Shown: positions 1 through 8,589, counted from the stretch's first letter. The stretch: DNA of 33,332 nucleotides from Syntrophomonas sp. UBA5288 (GCA_002408445.1 DHSK01000176.1:19566-52897), one strand, 5' to 3'. Made by a program: numbers and translations. The notes: generated by a model from the letters alone, not told the origin.

Positions 1-10
1 ACGTTTTTTT

Positions 11-81
11 GTCATCCTGAACGGAGTGAAGGATCTTACCATTTCGGAGACTGCAAGATCCTTCACTACGTTCAGGATGAC
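11..81. repeat. Inverted repeat hairpin, dispersed-repeat type
   Basis: Arms at 11-37 and 55-81 are 27 nt each and complementary except at one position, with a 17-nt loop. The arm begins GTCATCCTGAACG. The mirror-image arms ending in GTCAT/ATGAC resemble the short palindromic repeats scattered through many bacterial genomes. A T-rich run (4-10) precedes it, so it could also serve as a terminator for a leftward transcript. The repeat itself is seen directly; the family assignment is inferred. Confidence 0.8.
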
Positions 82-119
82 ATACTATTCGTTTATCGTG
101 GTGCGGACATCGCGTGATA

Positions 120-170
120 ATTCTGAGGCAAAGCCGAAGGATCTAAGATTCTTCGGCTTTGCCTCAGAAT
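120..170. repeat. Second inverted repeat of the same style
   Basis: Arms at 120-144 and 146-170 are 25 nt each with one mismatch and almost no loop. They carry the core ATTCTGAGGCAAAGCCGAAG. The flanking ATGAC on the right and the TTCTGA core resemble the repeat at 11-81, so both probably belong to one family of dispersed palindromes. The 250 bases that follow up to the fatty acid operon hold no gene. Confidence 0.8.
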
Positions 171-344
171 GACGACACCCCCCATTTTATAAAGTGGCCT
201 TCGATCTCTTGCATAATATCCCCCCTTGTTATAGCGCTTCTATTATTGGAATATACCTGAAATATAATCTATGACCCTTCTTTTCGGGCCTAGCCTAAAT
301 TGAGTAAATAATCATAATTTTCTTGTTATTTTCCAATTAGTCTA

Positions 345-374
345 TTGACACCGTTTGTTTCATCTGTTTAAACT
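345..374 (+). promoter_or_regulatory. Candidate promoter of the fatty acid operon
   Basis: A perfect TTGACA lies at 345-350. The matching -10 position after 17-18 bases is only TTAAAC/TAAACT (368-374), so the -10 match is weak. It sits about 35 bases upstream of fabH. I looked for a FapR-type palindrome here and found none that I would defend. Confidence 0.4.
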
Positions 375-407
375 TAAGTATCATTTTGCTACCGGGATGG
401 TGTAAGT

Positions 408-1397
408 ATGAAAGCTCAAATAAAAGGTACCGGGTTCTCATTGCCCGAAAAAATATTGAGTAATTCTGACCTTGAATTAATGGTAGATACCAGTAGTAAA
501 TGGATCGAAGAACGTACCGGAATTTTAGAACGAAGAATTGCGGATAGCAATACTGCTACTTCAGATATGTGCTATGAAGCGGCCACCATGGCCCTTGAGC
601 GCGCAGGTATTGACCCTTTGGCGATTGATTTAATCATTGTGGCAACTGCGACACCGGATATGCCGGTACCTTCAACTGCCTGTATCCTGCAGGAGCGCCT
701 GCAGGCTTTTAATGCCAGTGCTTTTGATCTGGCCGCAGGCTGTACCGGATTTATATATGGGCTAAATGTAGCGGAAAAGTTTTTGCTGGCACCGGATGTA
801 AAAAATGTACTTGTAGTTGGCGGCGAAACGCTTTCCAAAATAGTAGATTACCAGGATCGCGGTACCTGTATTATTTTTGGTGATGGGGCCGGAGCAGCGG
901 TGATAGGCAAAGGCCGGAAAGAGTATGGTATTCTGACCTCTATGATGGGTGCTGATGGACGCGGTGCCGATTTGCTATGTATACCGGCCGGGGGCTCCAG
1001 ACTTCCCAGCAGCAAAGAAACAGTCGAAAATCGACAGCATTATTTAAAAATGAACGGTAATGAAATATTCCGCTTTTCTACCAAAAAATTAATTGAAATC
1101 AGCAACCAGTTAATTGAATCGGCTGGTCTTACTTACAGTGATATAGACCTGTTTGTTCCGCACCAGGCCAATCTGCGTATTATCAAAACCGCCATGAAAC
1201 ATCTTGATATGCCTCCGGAAAAGGTTCTGATCAACATAAACCGATTTGGTAATATGTCTTCTGCCTGCATTCCCGTAGCACTTAGTATGGCTGAAACAGA
1301 AGGAAGATTGAAACCAGGCGACCTTGTTTTAACGGTAGCTTTTGGGGCAGGTCTGACCTATGGTGGTGCTATTATACGCTGGGGGAGTGATGATTGA
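408..1397 (+). CDS. fabH: 3-oxoacyl-ACP synthase III (FabH)
   Basis: FabH condenses an acyl-CoA starter, usually acetyl-CoA or a short branched acyl-CoA, with malonyl-ACP to begin type II fatty acid synthesis in the cytoplasm. The 329-residue length is normal. The thiolase-fold catalytic triad is visible: Cys112 in AAGCTGF, His252 in PHQANLRI and Asn282 in RFGNMSS. The ATG has a modest purine-rich site (GGGATGG) upstream. It is the first gene of a tightly packed cluster; its stop codon overlaps the fabK start by one base (TGATG). plsX and fapR, frequent upstream neighbours in Firmicutes, are not present; repeats lie there instead. Confidence 0.97.
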   Translation: MKAQIKGTGFSLPEKILSNSDLELMVDTSSKWIEERTGILERRIADSNTATSDMCYEAATMALERAGIDPLAIDLIIVATATPDMPVPSTACILQERLQAFNASAFDLAAGCTGFIYGLNVAEKFLLAPDVKNVLVVGGETLSKIVDYQDRGTCIIFGDGAGAAVIGKGRKEYGILTSMMGADGRGADLLCIPAGGSRLPSSKETVENRQHYLKMNGNEIFRFSTKKLIEISNQLIESAGLTYSDIDLFVPHQANLRIIKTAMKHLDMPPEKVLININRFGNMSSACIPVALSMAETEGRLKPGDLVLTVAFGAGLTYGGAIIRWGSDD

Positions 1398-2341
1398 TGA
1401 ATCTGCATACCGAAGTTTGTGATTTGTTAAATATTAAGTATCCGCTGCTGCAAGGCGCTATGGCCTGGATAGCAGTAGGCAAATTAGCCGGTGCCGTATC
1501 ACAGGCCGGTGGATTGGGTATTATTGGTACAGGAGATGCTGACGCCAAATGGCTTACTGAGCAAATAAACAGCGTCCGTGGGATCACCTCCAACCCTTTT
1601 GGGGTTAATCTCATGCTGACTTCACCTCATGTGGAAGAGGTAATAGAAGTATTGGTAAAGGAGCAGGTCCCGGTTGTTACTACCGGTGGCGGCAACCCCG
1701 GACGCTATATGCAAAGGCTTAAGGATGCCGGTATAATTGTAATACCGGTAGTATCCTCCGTGGCCCTGGCCAAACGTCTAAGCCGGCTGGGTGCGGATGC
1801 CATTATCGCCGAAGGTACCGAATCAGGTGGACATGTCGGCGTAATGACCACCATGTGTCTGGTACCAATGGTGGTGGATGCCGTGACGGTTCCGGTCATC
1901 GCTGCCGGCGGTATTGCTGACGGGCGCGGTGTTATCGCTGCTATGGCCCTGGGTGCGGCCGGAGTTCAGATGGGTACCAGGTTTATATGTGCCACTGAGT
2001 GTAATGTTCACCTTGCCTACCAACAAAAAGTTGTTAAAAGTAAAGACCGGGATACGGTTGTATGTGGCACAACTACCGGACATCCGGTAAGGGCCATCCA
2101 CAATAGTTTTACCCGTTTATATACCACTGCTGAAAGACAGGGGGCTCCGGTGGAGCAATTGATGGAACTGGGAAAAGGCCGGTATTCAGCCGCTTCCTTA
2201 CAAGGCGATCTGGATAATGGCTCTATTCTGGCCGGACAGATTTGCGGACTGGTGCACAGCATTCAACCGGCCGCCGAGATAATCGAGGATATTATGAAGG
2301 AAGCCCATCTGGTTGGACAACGTTTGGCAGGGGGGAATTAA
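1397..2341 (+). CDS. fabK: Enoyl-ACP reductase II, FMN-dependent (FabK)
   Basis: FabK performs the last reduction of each elongation cycle, trans-2-enoyl-ACP to acyl-ACP, using FMN and NAD(P)H. The protein is a TIM-barrel flavoprotein of the nitronate monooxygenase superfamily. FabK-like features are the GAMAWIA segment near the N-terminus, EGTESGGHVG at mid-protein and the phosphate-binding AAGGIADGRG followed by GAAGVQMGTRF. I place the start at ATG 1397 rather than the in-frame TTG at 1394, because GGGGGAG at 1381-1387 then has a 9-base spacing. Its place between fabH and fabD argues for FabK over a nitronate monooxygenase. No fabI is present in the window. Confidence 0.93.
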   Translation: MNLHTEVCDLLNIKYPLLQGAMAWIAVGKLAGAVSQAGGLGIIGTGDADAKWLTEQINSVRGITSNPFGVNLMLTSPHVEEVIEVLVKEQVPVVTTGGGNPGRYMQRLKDAGIIVIPVVSSVALAKRLSRLGADAIIAEGTESGGHVGVMTTMCLVPMVVDAVTVPVIAAGGIADGRGVIAAMALGAAGVQMGTRFICATECNVHLAYQQKVVKSKDRDTVVCGTTTGHPVRAIHNSFTRLYTTAERQGAPVEQLMELGKGRYSAASLQGDLDNGSILAGQICGLVHSIQPAAEIIEDIMKEAHLVGQRLAGGN

Positions 2342-2344
2342 CAC

Positions 2345-3277
2345 ATGCTACGTTTAGGTTTTGTTTTTCCGGGGCAAGGAGCTCAATATCCCGGTATGGG
2401 TAAAGAGTTAGCCCAAAACTATACTGAAGCGGCTCTTGTTTTTGAACAGGCAGATGACATTTTGGGTTACAGTTTGAGTAAATTATGTTTTGATGGTCCG
2501 GCCGATAAGCTCAACCAGACCGAATATGCCCAACCTGCCCTGCTTACTACCAGTACCGCTATATTAAAAGTGGTGGAAAAGCAAGGATGGCAAGCAAGTA
2601 TGATGGCAGGTTTGAGTCTGGGTGAATATAGCGCTCTGGTAGCGGCCCAAGCCATTACTTTGGATGAGGCTCTGCCTCTGGTTCAAGCCCGGGCGCATCT
2701 AATGCAAGAGGCCGTCCCGGCTGGTCAGGGCAGTATGGCGGCTGTGCTGGGCCTGGACCATAATATGGTTGAAAATGCCTGCCGCAATGCGGCCGGCCTA
2801 ATTGATGTTGCCAATTATAACTGTCCCGGCCAGGTAGTAATTTCCGGTGAAGCCCAGGTCGTGGCAGAAGTAGGTTCCGAACTCAAAAAAGCCGGCGGCC
2901 GGGTAATTCCATTAAAGGTAAGTGTTCCTTCCCACTCCCGTCTAATGTCACCCGCGGCGGAAGGCCTTAAACCTCTGCTGGATAAAATACCATGGAAGGA
3001 ACCGGGAGTACCCGTACTGAGTAATGTTAATGCCGCTTCCAATACGGCTGCGCAATTGCCGGATATTCTGGCCGCCCAACTGATTTCTTCAGTACGCTGG
3101 GAACAAAGTATGATACATATGCTGGAACAGGTCGATAACATTATCGAGATAGGTCCTGGCTCAACCTTGTCCGGTTTAATCAAAAAGATCAACAAGGAAA
3201 GATTGCTGGGACACATAGAAGACCTGGATTCCTTAAATAATATAGAAAAAAGGATGAATCAAATATGGAACAGGTAG
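2345..3277 (+). CDS. fabD: Malonyl-CoA:ACP transacylase (FabD)
   Basis: FabD transfers malonyl from CoA to the ACP phosphopantetheine arm, providing the extender unit. The 310-residue protein shows the N-terminal FVFPGQGAQYPGMG motif, the nucleophile Ser91 in GLSLGEY, Arg116 in the QARAHLM segment and the catalytic His197 in VPSHSRLM. These match the Ser/His dyad of the family. The gene starts three bases after fabK, with a G-rich site in the fabK tail, and its last 13 bases overlap fabG in another frame. The GLSLGEY context (rather than GHSLGEY) is common in Gram-positive FabD proteins. Confidence 0.97.
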   Translation: MLRLGFVFPGQGAQYPGMGKELAQNYTEAALVFEQADDILGYSLSKLCFDGPADKLNQTEYAQPALLTTSTAILKVVEKQGWQASMMAGLSLGEYSALVAAQAITLDEALPLVQARAHLMQEAVPAGQGSMAAVLGLDHNMVENACRNAAGLIDVANYNCPGQVVISGEAQVVAEVGSELKKAGGRVIPLKVSVPSHSRLMSPAAEGLKPLLDKIPWKEPGVPVLSNVNAASNTAAQLPDILAAQLISSVRWEQSMIHMLEQVDNIIEIGPGSTLSGLIKKINKERLLGHIEDLDSLNNIEKRMNQIWNR

Positions 3278-4002
3278 CAATCGTAACCGGCAGTTCGCGT
3301 GGAATAGGCAAAGCTATAGCATTGCAGCTGGCCAGAGACGGATTTAAGGTGGTAATCAATTATAACCATAATGAGGAACTGGCTCAAGAGGTTTTAAAAA
3401 CGATTGAAGCTGAGGGGGGCGCCGGTCTGCTGGTCAAAGCTGATGTATCAGATCCCGCGCAGGCCAATGCTTTGATCGAAACGACTGTGGCAGAATTTGG
3501 TCAGGTGGATGTACTGGTTAACAATGCCGGTATAAATAAAGACGGTTTGGTATTACGTATGAGTGATGAAGACTGGAACCGGGTTATCAGTACCAACCTG
3601 AATTCAGTCTTTTATTGTACCCGTGCCGTCCTTAAACACATGACCCGAAAACGTTATGGCCGTATCATAAATATTTCTTCGGTAGTCGGTCTGCATGGTA
3701 ATGCCGGTCAGGCTCATTATGCAGCCGCTAAAGCGGGAATATTGGGTTTTACTTTTTCTATCGCGCAAGAATATGGAGTAAGAGGAATTACCGCCAATAT
3801 AGTGGCGCCTGGTTTTATCCGGACGGACCTGACTGATGTACTTTCTGAGGAGCAAAAGGCTAAAATTATGGCCCGGGTTCCGGTCAGCCGGTTAGGAAAC
3901 CCGGAGGATGTAGCGTTCGCAGTATCTACCCTGGCTTCGCCCCGGGCGGGATATATTAGTGCCCAGGTGCTTAGAGTTGACGGCGGACTTACAGGCATTT
4001 AA
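3265..4002 (+). CDS. fabG: 3-oxoacyl-ACP reductase (FabG)
   Basis: FabG is the NADPH-dependent first reduction of the cycle. This 245-residue short-chain dehydrogenase has the cofactor motif TGSSRGIGKA at residues 8-17, NNAGIN at 86-91 and the catalytic tetrad Asn111, Ser139, Tyr152 and Lys156 (YAAAK). The start ATG lies inside the end of fabD, with AGGATGA at 3251-3257 as ribosome binding site, which implies translational coupling. Closely related SDRs exist, but the length, motifs and position between fabD and acpP make FabG secure. Confidence 0.97.
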   Translation: MEQVAIVTGSSRGIGKAIALQLARDGFKVVINYNHNEELAQEVLKTIEAEGGAGLLVKADVSDPAQANALIETTVAEFGQVDVLVNNAGINKDGLVLRMSDEDWNRVISTNLNSVFYCTRAVLKHMTRKRYGRIINISSVVGLHGNAGQAHYAAAKAGILGFTFSIAQEYGVRGITANIVAPGFIRTDLTDVLSEEQKAKIMARVPVSRLGNPEDVAFAVSTLASPRAGYISAQVLRVDGGLTGI

Positions 4003-4037
4003 AATAGCGGTAAGTTATGAAACAGGCAGACAGCCCC

Positions 4038-4060
4038 GGCCTGAGTATATATTTCAGGCC
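4038..4060 (+). promoter_or_regulatory. Hairpin between fabG and acpP
   Basis: GGCCTGA at 4038-4044 pairs perfectly with TCAGGCC at 4054-4060 across a 9-base loop, and outer GCC/GGC bases can extend the stem with a bulge. There is no following T-tract, so it does not look like a terminator. It sits in the only sizeable gap (96 bases) of the operon, directly before acpP. A transcript-processing or stabilising role is a guess. Confidence 0.5.
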
Positions 4061-4098
4061 AGGCGGCTTTATGACAAAACTTTAAGGGGGAATAACAA

Positions 4099-4329
4099 AT
4101 GGCAGTATTGGATGATATTAAAAAAATAATCGTAGACATTAAGGACATTCCTGAGGACGACATTAAGATGGAGTCTCGTTTTACTGAAGATTTGGATGCT
4201 GATTCACTTGATATGGTAGAAATGCTTATGCAGTTGGAAGAAAAACACGATATTCACGTTCCCGAAGAGGATGCCGAAAAGATTTTAACCGTAGAGGACC
4301 TGGTAAATTATATTGAAGCTCGTATCTAG
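4099..4329 (+). CDS. acpP: Acyl carrier protein
   Basis: ACP carries the growing acyl chain on a 4'-phosphopantetheine arm. The 76-residue acidic protein has the canonical attachment site Ser36 in the DADSLDMVE helix-II motif. The start has a strong AAGGGGGA site 7-13 bases upstream. It lies between fabG and fabF, the usual arrangement. ACP is normally needed in far larger amounts than the enzymes; the strong binding site and the upstream hairpin fit raised expression, which is an inference. Confidence 0.98.
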   Translation: MAVLDDIKKIIVDIKDIPEDDIKMESRFTEDLDADSLDMVEMLMQLEEKHDIHVPEEDAEKILTVEDLVNYIEARI

Positions 4330-4350
4330 CAGCTTATATGAGGTGATAAA

Positions 4351-5592
4351 ATGCCTAAAAGAGTTGTAATTACTGGATTAGGTGTCATATCGGCAGCCGG
4401 CCAGGATAAAGCTACCTTCTGGAATAACATCGTTCAAGGTAACAGCGGCATCACAGCTATCGAACATTTTGATGCCTCACCTTATCCGGCCCGCATTGCA
4501 GCTCAGGTGCATGATTTTAAAGTCGAAGATTATATATTACGCAAAGATGCCCGCAGAATGGACCTCTTTGTGCAATATGCGTGTGCCGCGGCCCGCCTGG
4601 CGGTGGAGGACGCACAGCTTCAGACCGGGCACCTGAACAAGGACACCGCCGGTGTCTGGGTAGGCAGCGGCATAGGTGGAGTTGAGACCTTTGAGAAGCA
4701 GCACCAAAACCTGTTACAAAAAGGTCCCGGATTGGTCAGTCCCTTTTTTATACCTATGTTTATACCTAATATGGCGGCAGGCCAGATTGCCATCATGCTG
4801 GGCGTAAAGGGGCCTAATGGATGCACGGTAACCGCCTGTGCAACCGGCACCAATTCCATAGGAGAAGCCTTTGAAATGGTAAAGCACGGCCGGGCCGAGG
4901 TGATGATAACCGGTGGTACCGAAGCATCAATTACACCTATGAGTATCGCCGGCTTCTGTTCCATGAAGGCATTATCCACTGTGAATGATAACCCGGCCGG
5001 TTCCTGCCGGCCATTTGCACTTGACCGTCAGGGTTTCGTCATGGGTGAAGGTGCCGGGATTGTTGTATTGGAAGAACTGGAACACGCCCAGAAGCGCGGC
5101 GCTCATATTTACGCGGAATTGATAGGGTATGGCGCCAGTGCCGATGCCTCCCACATGGTTCAGCCCGATGAAGAAGGCTATGGGGCTATGCTGGCCTTTA
5201 AAATGGCTCTGGCTGAAGCCGGTATAGAACCGCATCAGGTTGACTATATCAATGCCCATGGTACCGGTACCAAACTAAACGATTTAGTTGAAACCCGTGC
5301 TATCAAAGCCGTATTTGGTGAGCACAGCCAAAAATTATCTATAAGCTCCACCAAACCGGTTACAGGACATATGTTGGGGGCAGCCGGGGCAGTTGAACTG
5401 ATAGTATCGGTTCTGGCTTTGGGCCAGGGTATCATTCCTCCCACCATAAACCTTGAAAACCCGGACCCGGACTGCGACCTGGATTATGTGCCCGGATGCG
5501 CCCGGGAGAAAAATGTACAGATAATCTTATCTGATTCACTGGGCTTCGGAGGGCATAACGCCGCTTTGATCGCACGCCGCTTCGAGTCCTAA
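4351..5592 (+). CDS. fabF: 3-oxoacyl-ACP synthase II (FabF)
   Basis: FabF is the elongating condensing enzyme, joining acyl-ACP with malonyl-ACP. The 413-residue length is typical. The Cys-His-His triad is present: Cys163 in TACATGTNSI, His303 in NAHGTGTKLND and His340 in KPVTGHMLGAAG. The binding site GAGGTGA is properly spaced before the ATG. No fabB paralogue occurs in the window, so FabF may be the only elongating synthase encoded here. It follows acpP by 21 bases and precedes fabZ closely. Confidence 0.97.
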   Translation: MPKRVVITGLGVISAAGQDKATFWNNIVQGNSGITAIEHFDASPYPARIAAQVHDFKVEDYILRKDARRMDLFVQYACAAARLAVEDAQLQTGHLNKDTAGVWVGSGIGGVETFEKQHQNLLQKGPGLVSPFFIPMFIPNMAAGQIAIMLGVKGPNGCTVTACATGTNSIGEAFEMVKHGRAEVMITGGTEASITPMSIAGFCSMKALSTVNDNPAGSCRPFALDRQGFVMGEGAGIVVLEELEHAQKRGAHIYAELIGYGASADASHMVQPDEEGYGAMLAFKMALAEAGIEPHQVDYINAHGTGTKLNDLVETRAIKAVFGEHSQKLSISSTKPVTGHMLGAAGAVELIVSVLALGQGIIPPTINLENPDPDCDLDYVPGCAREKNVQIILSDSLGFGGHNAALIARRFES

Positions 5593-5605
5593 TGAGGTGA
5601 AAATT

Positions 5606-6049
5606 ATGGATATTCATGAAATTATGAAAATACTTCCCCACCGCTATCCTTTTCTGATGATAGACCGGATTACTGAACTGGTTCCGGGGCATAAGGCTGT
5701 GGGTATAAAAAATCTGTCCTGTAACGAGCCCTATTTTCCGGGTCACTTTCCCGGTCAGCCGGTGATGCCTGGCGTATTAATGATCGAAGCCATGGCTCAG
5801 GTCGGAGCCTGTGCGGTTCTGAGCGAACCTCAGTACAAGGGATACATTGCCTATCTGGCGGGAGTAGACCGGGTTCGTTTCAAACGTCAGGCCATACCCG
5901 GGGATGTTCTGGAAATAACTACCGAGTTGATTGCTATGAAAAATAACATCGGCAAAGGCAAAGGACGGATAACCGTAAATGGCGATCTGGTCTGCCAGAG
6001 TGAGTTTTTATTTGCCTTATCTGCCGGACAGGATAATGAATCATGTTAA
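5606..6049 (+). CDS. fabZ: 3-hydroxyacyl-ACP dehydratase (FabZ)
   Basis: FabZ dehydrates 3-hydroxyacyl-ACP to trans-2-enoyl-ACP. From the chosen start the protein has 147 residues, with the N-terminal motif LPHRYPFLMIDR and the hot-dog-fold catalytic residues His47 (GHFPG) and Glu61 (LMIEAMAQ). An in-frame GTG at 5597 would give three more residues, but it lies inside the binding site GAGGTGA (5595-5601), so ATG 5606 is preferred. Its stop codon overlaps accD by 7 bases. No fabA/fabM-type isomerase is visible, so the route to unsaturated fatty acids, if any, is not shown here. Confidence 0.96.
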   Translation: MDIHEIMKILPHRYPFLMIDRITELVPGHKAVGIKNLSCNEPYFPGHFPGQPVMPGVLMIEAMAQVGACAVLSEPQYKGYIAYLAGVDRVRFKRQAIPGDVLEITTELIAMKNNIGKGKGRITVNGDLVCQSEFLFALSAGQDNESC

Positions 6050-6906
6050 AAAACGTATGGGGAAAAAAGAAAACCTATATTACCTTGCCGACTCCCAAAG
6101 CAGCTGGACTCCGGGAGGATAACCTCCCGGGTTCGACTACCTGCCCTGCCTGCAAAGGTTTGATTTCTGAAGTTGATATGATGAGAAGCCATAAAGTATG
6201 CCCGCGCTGCCACTACCATTATCCTTTAACAGTGGGAGAACGTATTGCCGTTACGGTGGATGCGGACAGCTTTAAGGAAATGGATGCCGATTTGCAATCC
6301 TCCAATTATCTGGATTTCCCGGGCTACACGCAAAAACTTAAACAGGCTCAGCAGACCACCGGTCTGAAAGAGGCAGTTGTTACCGGCGAGGCTACCATCG
6401 CCGGATATCCGGTCATATTGATTATAATGGATTCACGCTTTATGATGGGCAGCATGGGAATCGTGGTAGGCGAAAAAGTGCTAAGAGCCATAGAAAGAGC
6501 TACGGCCAGCAAAACGCCTTTACTGCTTTTTGCAACTTCGGGCGGAGCACGGATGCAGGAAGGCATGTTGTCTTTGGTGCAGATGGCCAGAACCAATGCC
6601 GCGGTAAGCTCCCTGCAAAAGGCGGGGGTGCTCTATGTCTCAGTGCTTACTGATCCTACCACCGGCGGCACCATAGCCAGCTTTGCCTCCCTGGCCGACA
6701 TTATAATCGCGGAACCAGGGGCACTGATTGGCTTTGCCGGTCCCAGGGTAATACGTCAAACTATTGGCCAGGAGCTGCCCCCTAATTTTCAGAGAGCAGA
6801 ATTTTTATTGGAGCACGGCATGATAGATTTGATAAGTGTACGCGAGACAATACCTACCACCATTGCCCGGATCCTAAAACTGCACGAGGGTGATGCCAAT
6901 GGTTAA
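6043..6906 (+). CDS. accD: Acetyl-CoA carboxylase carboxyltransferase subunit beta
   Basis: AccD is the zinc-bearing half of the carboxyltransferase that moves CO2 from carboxybiotin to acetyl-CoA, giving malonyl-CoA. The 287-residue protein has the four-cysteine zinc ribbon Cys34, Cys37, Cys53 and Cys56, then a crotonase-like carboxyltransferase core with FATSGGARMQEG and PTTGGTIASFASLAD. It overlaps fabZ by 7 bases and accA by 8 bases, indicating coupled translation and equal amounts of the two subunits. The biotin carrier (AccB) and biotin carboxylase (AccC) it needs are not encoded in this window. Confidence 0.97.
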   Translation: MLKNVWGKKKTYITLPTPKAAGLREDNLPGSTTCPACKGLISEVDMMRSHKVCPRCHYHYPLTVGERIAVTVDADSFKEMDADLQSSNYLDFPGYTQKLKQAQQTTGLKEAVVTGEATIAGYPVILIIMDSRFMMGSMGIVVGEKVLRAIERATASKTPLLLFATSGGARMQEGMLSLVQMARTNAAVSSLQKAGVLYVSVLTDPTTGGTIASFASLADIIIAEPGALIGFAGPRVIRQTIGQELPPNFQRAEFLLEHGMIDLISVRETIPTTIARILKLHEGDANG

Positions 6907-7873
6907 GAAAAATTTTGATTATGAGCAAAAATACCAACAGTTATTCGATAAAGTTAACGAACTTAGAATTATTACCGAGACAACCGGTTATGATCTGAGT
7001 GAGCAGCTTCAACTTCTGGAAGAAAAACTCGAGACCATCAGGAAAGAAAAATACCAGAATCTCAAACCATGGGAGAAACTGCTCCTGGTGCGCTGCATTG
7101 AGCGGCCCACTTCGATGGATTATATCAAATTTATTTTAGATGATTATATGGAATTGCACGGTGACCGTTGTTTTGGCGACGACCCGGCCATAGTAGGCGG
7201 CATAGGAGAGTTCGAAGGTCAACCGGTAACTTTCCTGGGCCACCAAAAAGGAGAGGATACCAATGACAATATCCGTCATAATTTTGGTATGCCGAACCCG
7301 GAAGGATATCGTAAAATTCAAAGGCTGCTGTTGCAGGCAGCCAAATTCAAACGTCCGGTTTTAACCTTCATAGATACTCCGGGCGCCTTTCCCGGTATCG
7401 GCGCGGAAGAACGCGGTCAGGCCTGGGCTATTTCCGAAGTATTATCCACTTTGTCCTATATTCCGGTACCCATTATCGCAGTTGTAACCGGAGAAGGAGG
7501 AAGTGGAGGGGCTCTTGCCCTGGCCGTATCGGATCATCTGGTTATGTTATCCAATGCGGTTTTCTCCGTCGCGTCACCGGAGGCCTGTGCCTCCATACTC
7601 TGGAAAGACGTGGAAAGAGCGGATGAAATGGCTGCAACCTTAAAAATAACCGCCGGACAGTTGTTGGAATTGGGTATTATTGATGAGGTGGTAGAAGAAC
7701 CGGCAGGCGGTATACAAGTCGATTTTGAGCCTACCGCCCAGGTGCTTAAAGACCTTATCAGTACCAGGCTTAAAAATTTGAAAAGCCTGGAACCGAGTGT
7801 TCTGGTGCAAAATAGATATAATAAGCTAAAAGGTTTGACCAACAAGTTTCCTCTTACACCAATTTCCCGGTAA
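6899..7873 (+). CDS. accA: Acetyl-CoA carboxylase carboxyltransferase subunit alpha
   Basis: AccA is the partner of AccD in the carboxyltransferase. The protein shows the N-terminal helical segment with ELRIITETTGYDLSEQL, then LHGDRCFGDDPAIVGGIG, FIDTPGAFPGIGAEERGQ and VTGEGGSGGALAL, all typical of AccA. Starts at GTG 6890 and ATG 6893 are in frame, but GAGGG at 6886-6890 is best spaced (8 bases) for ATG 6899, giving 324 residues. It is the last enzyme of the fatty acid cluster; no terminator is visible in the 101 bases that follow, so readthrough into the Nudix gene is possible. Confidence 0.97.
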   Translation: MVKKNFDYEQKYQQLFDKVNELRIITETTGYDLSEQLQLLEEKLETIRKEKYQNLKPWEKLLLVRCIERPTSMDYIKFILDDYMELHGDRCFGDDPAIVGGIGEFEGQPVTFLGHQKGEDTNDNIRHNFGMPNPEGYRKIQRLLLQAAKFKRPVLTFIDTPGAFPGIGAEERGQAWAISEVLSTLSYIPVPIIAVVTGEGGSGGALALAVSDHLVMLSNAVFSVASPEACASILWKDVERADEMAATLKITAGQLLELGIIDEVVEEPAGGIQVDFEPTAQVLKDLISTRLKNLKSLEPSVLVQNRYNKLKGLTNKFPLTPISR

Positions 7874-7974
7874 AATATTGGCCGCCGTCGTTTGAGCCAT
7901 AATCTCCCAATTTGTGTATTATAATTGAACATGCTATGTTTATTAGAACAGTTCAAGCCAAGGGAGGAAAATTT

Positions 7975-8589
7975 GTGATTCGCAAACATATCGAGGCTCT
8001 TCAGGGAAGGAAAGCCGGTATCCTGGGAGAGGATGAATTTATCAGATCAGCCGTTATGCTGCCTTTGATCGAAGATAAAGGTGGGATAAAGCTCTTATTT
8101 GAAAAACGATCTGCTGAGCTGGACTATCAGCCCGGAGAAATATGCTTTCCCGGCGGCAAGGTGGAACCGTCTGATGGCGGTCCGCAAAATACTGCCATCC
8201 GCGAGACCTGCGAAGAACTTGGCATACTCCCTGAGCAGCTCGAAATGGTTGCGCCACTGGATGTGTTTGTCAGTCCTTTTAATATAGTAGTTACTCCGTT
8301 TGTAGCTTATTTAAAGGACTACCGGCAAATTCACTTTAACCCGGCGGAAGTAGAAAAAATTTTTTCCGTGCCTTTAAATCATTTTCTGCAAAATGAGCCA
8401 CAGCTGCAAACCCTGAAGTTAAACTTGACTCTGCCCGAAGATTACCCTTATCATTTAATCCCGCACGGGCGCAACTATCCCTGGCGGCAAGGAATTTACC
8501 AACAGTATTTCTATTTGTGGCAGGATGAAGTTATATGGGGTATGACCGCCGGCATTTTGCACAATTTTATAAGCTTACTACAACAATAA
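7975..8589 (+). CDS. Nudix hydrolase, CoA diphosphatase-like
   Basis: This predicted Nudix protein of 204 residues resembles the NudL/YeaB CoA-pyrophosphatase branch, which splits CoA or acyl-CoA into phosphopantetheine and 3',5'-ADP. The cue is the segment with PGEICFPGGKVEPSD followed by AIRETCEELGI: the GG and REtxEE parts of the Nudix box are intact and the preceding FPGG context is the NudL type. The GTG at 7975 is chosen because AGGGAGG at 7961-7967 is ideally spaced; an upstream in-frame TTG at 7912 has no such site. A TATAAT sits at 7920-7925 without a good -35. Placement behind accA fits a role in CoA turnover, but substrate is unproven. Confidence 0.85.
   Translation: MIRKHIEALQGRKAGILGEDEFIRSAVMLPLIEDKGGIKLLFEKRSAELDYQPGEICFPGGKVEPSDGGPQNTAIRETCEELGILPEQLEMVAPLDVFVSPFNIVVTPFVAYLKDYRQIHFNPAEVEKIFSVPLNHFLQNEPQLQTLKLNLTLPEDYPYHLIPHGRNYPWRQGIYQQYFYLWQDEVIWGMTAGILHNFISLLQQ

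Noticed and set aside
351..407. FapR-type operator before fabH
   Set aside because: No convincing TTAGTAC-type palindrome could be found; only a good -35 box is visible.
1394..2341. Nitronate monooxygenase (2-nitropropane dioxygenase) instead of FabK
   Set aside because: The fold is shared, but the gene lies inside a fab operon that lacks another enoyl reductase, and the motifs fit FabK.
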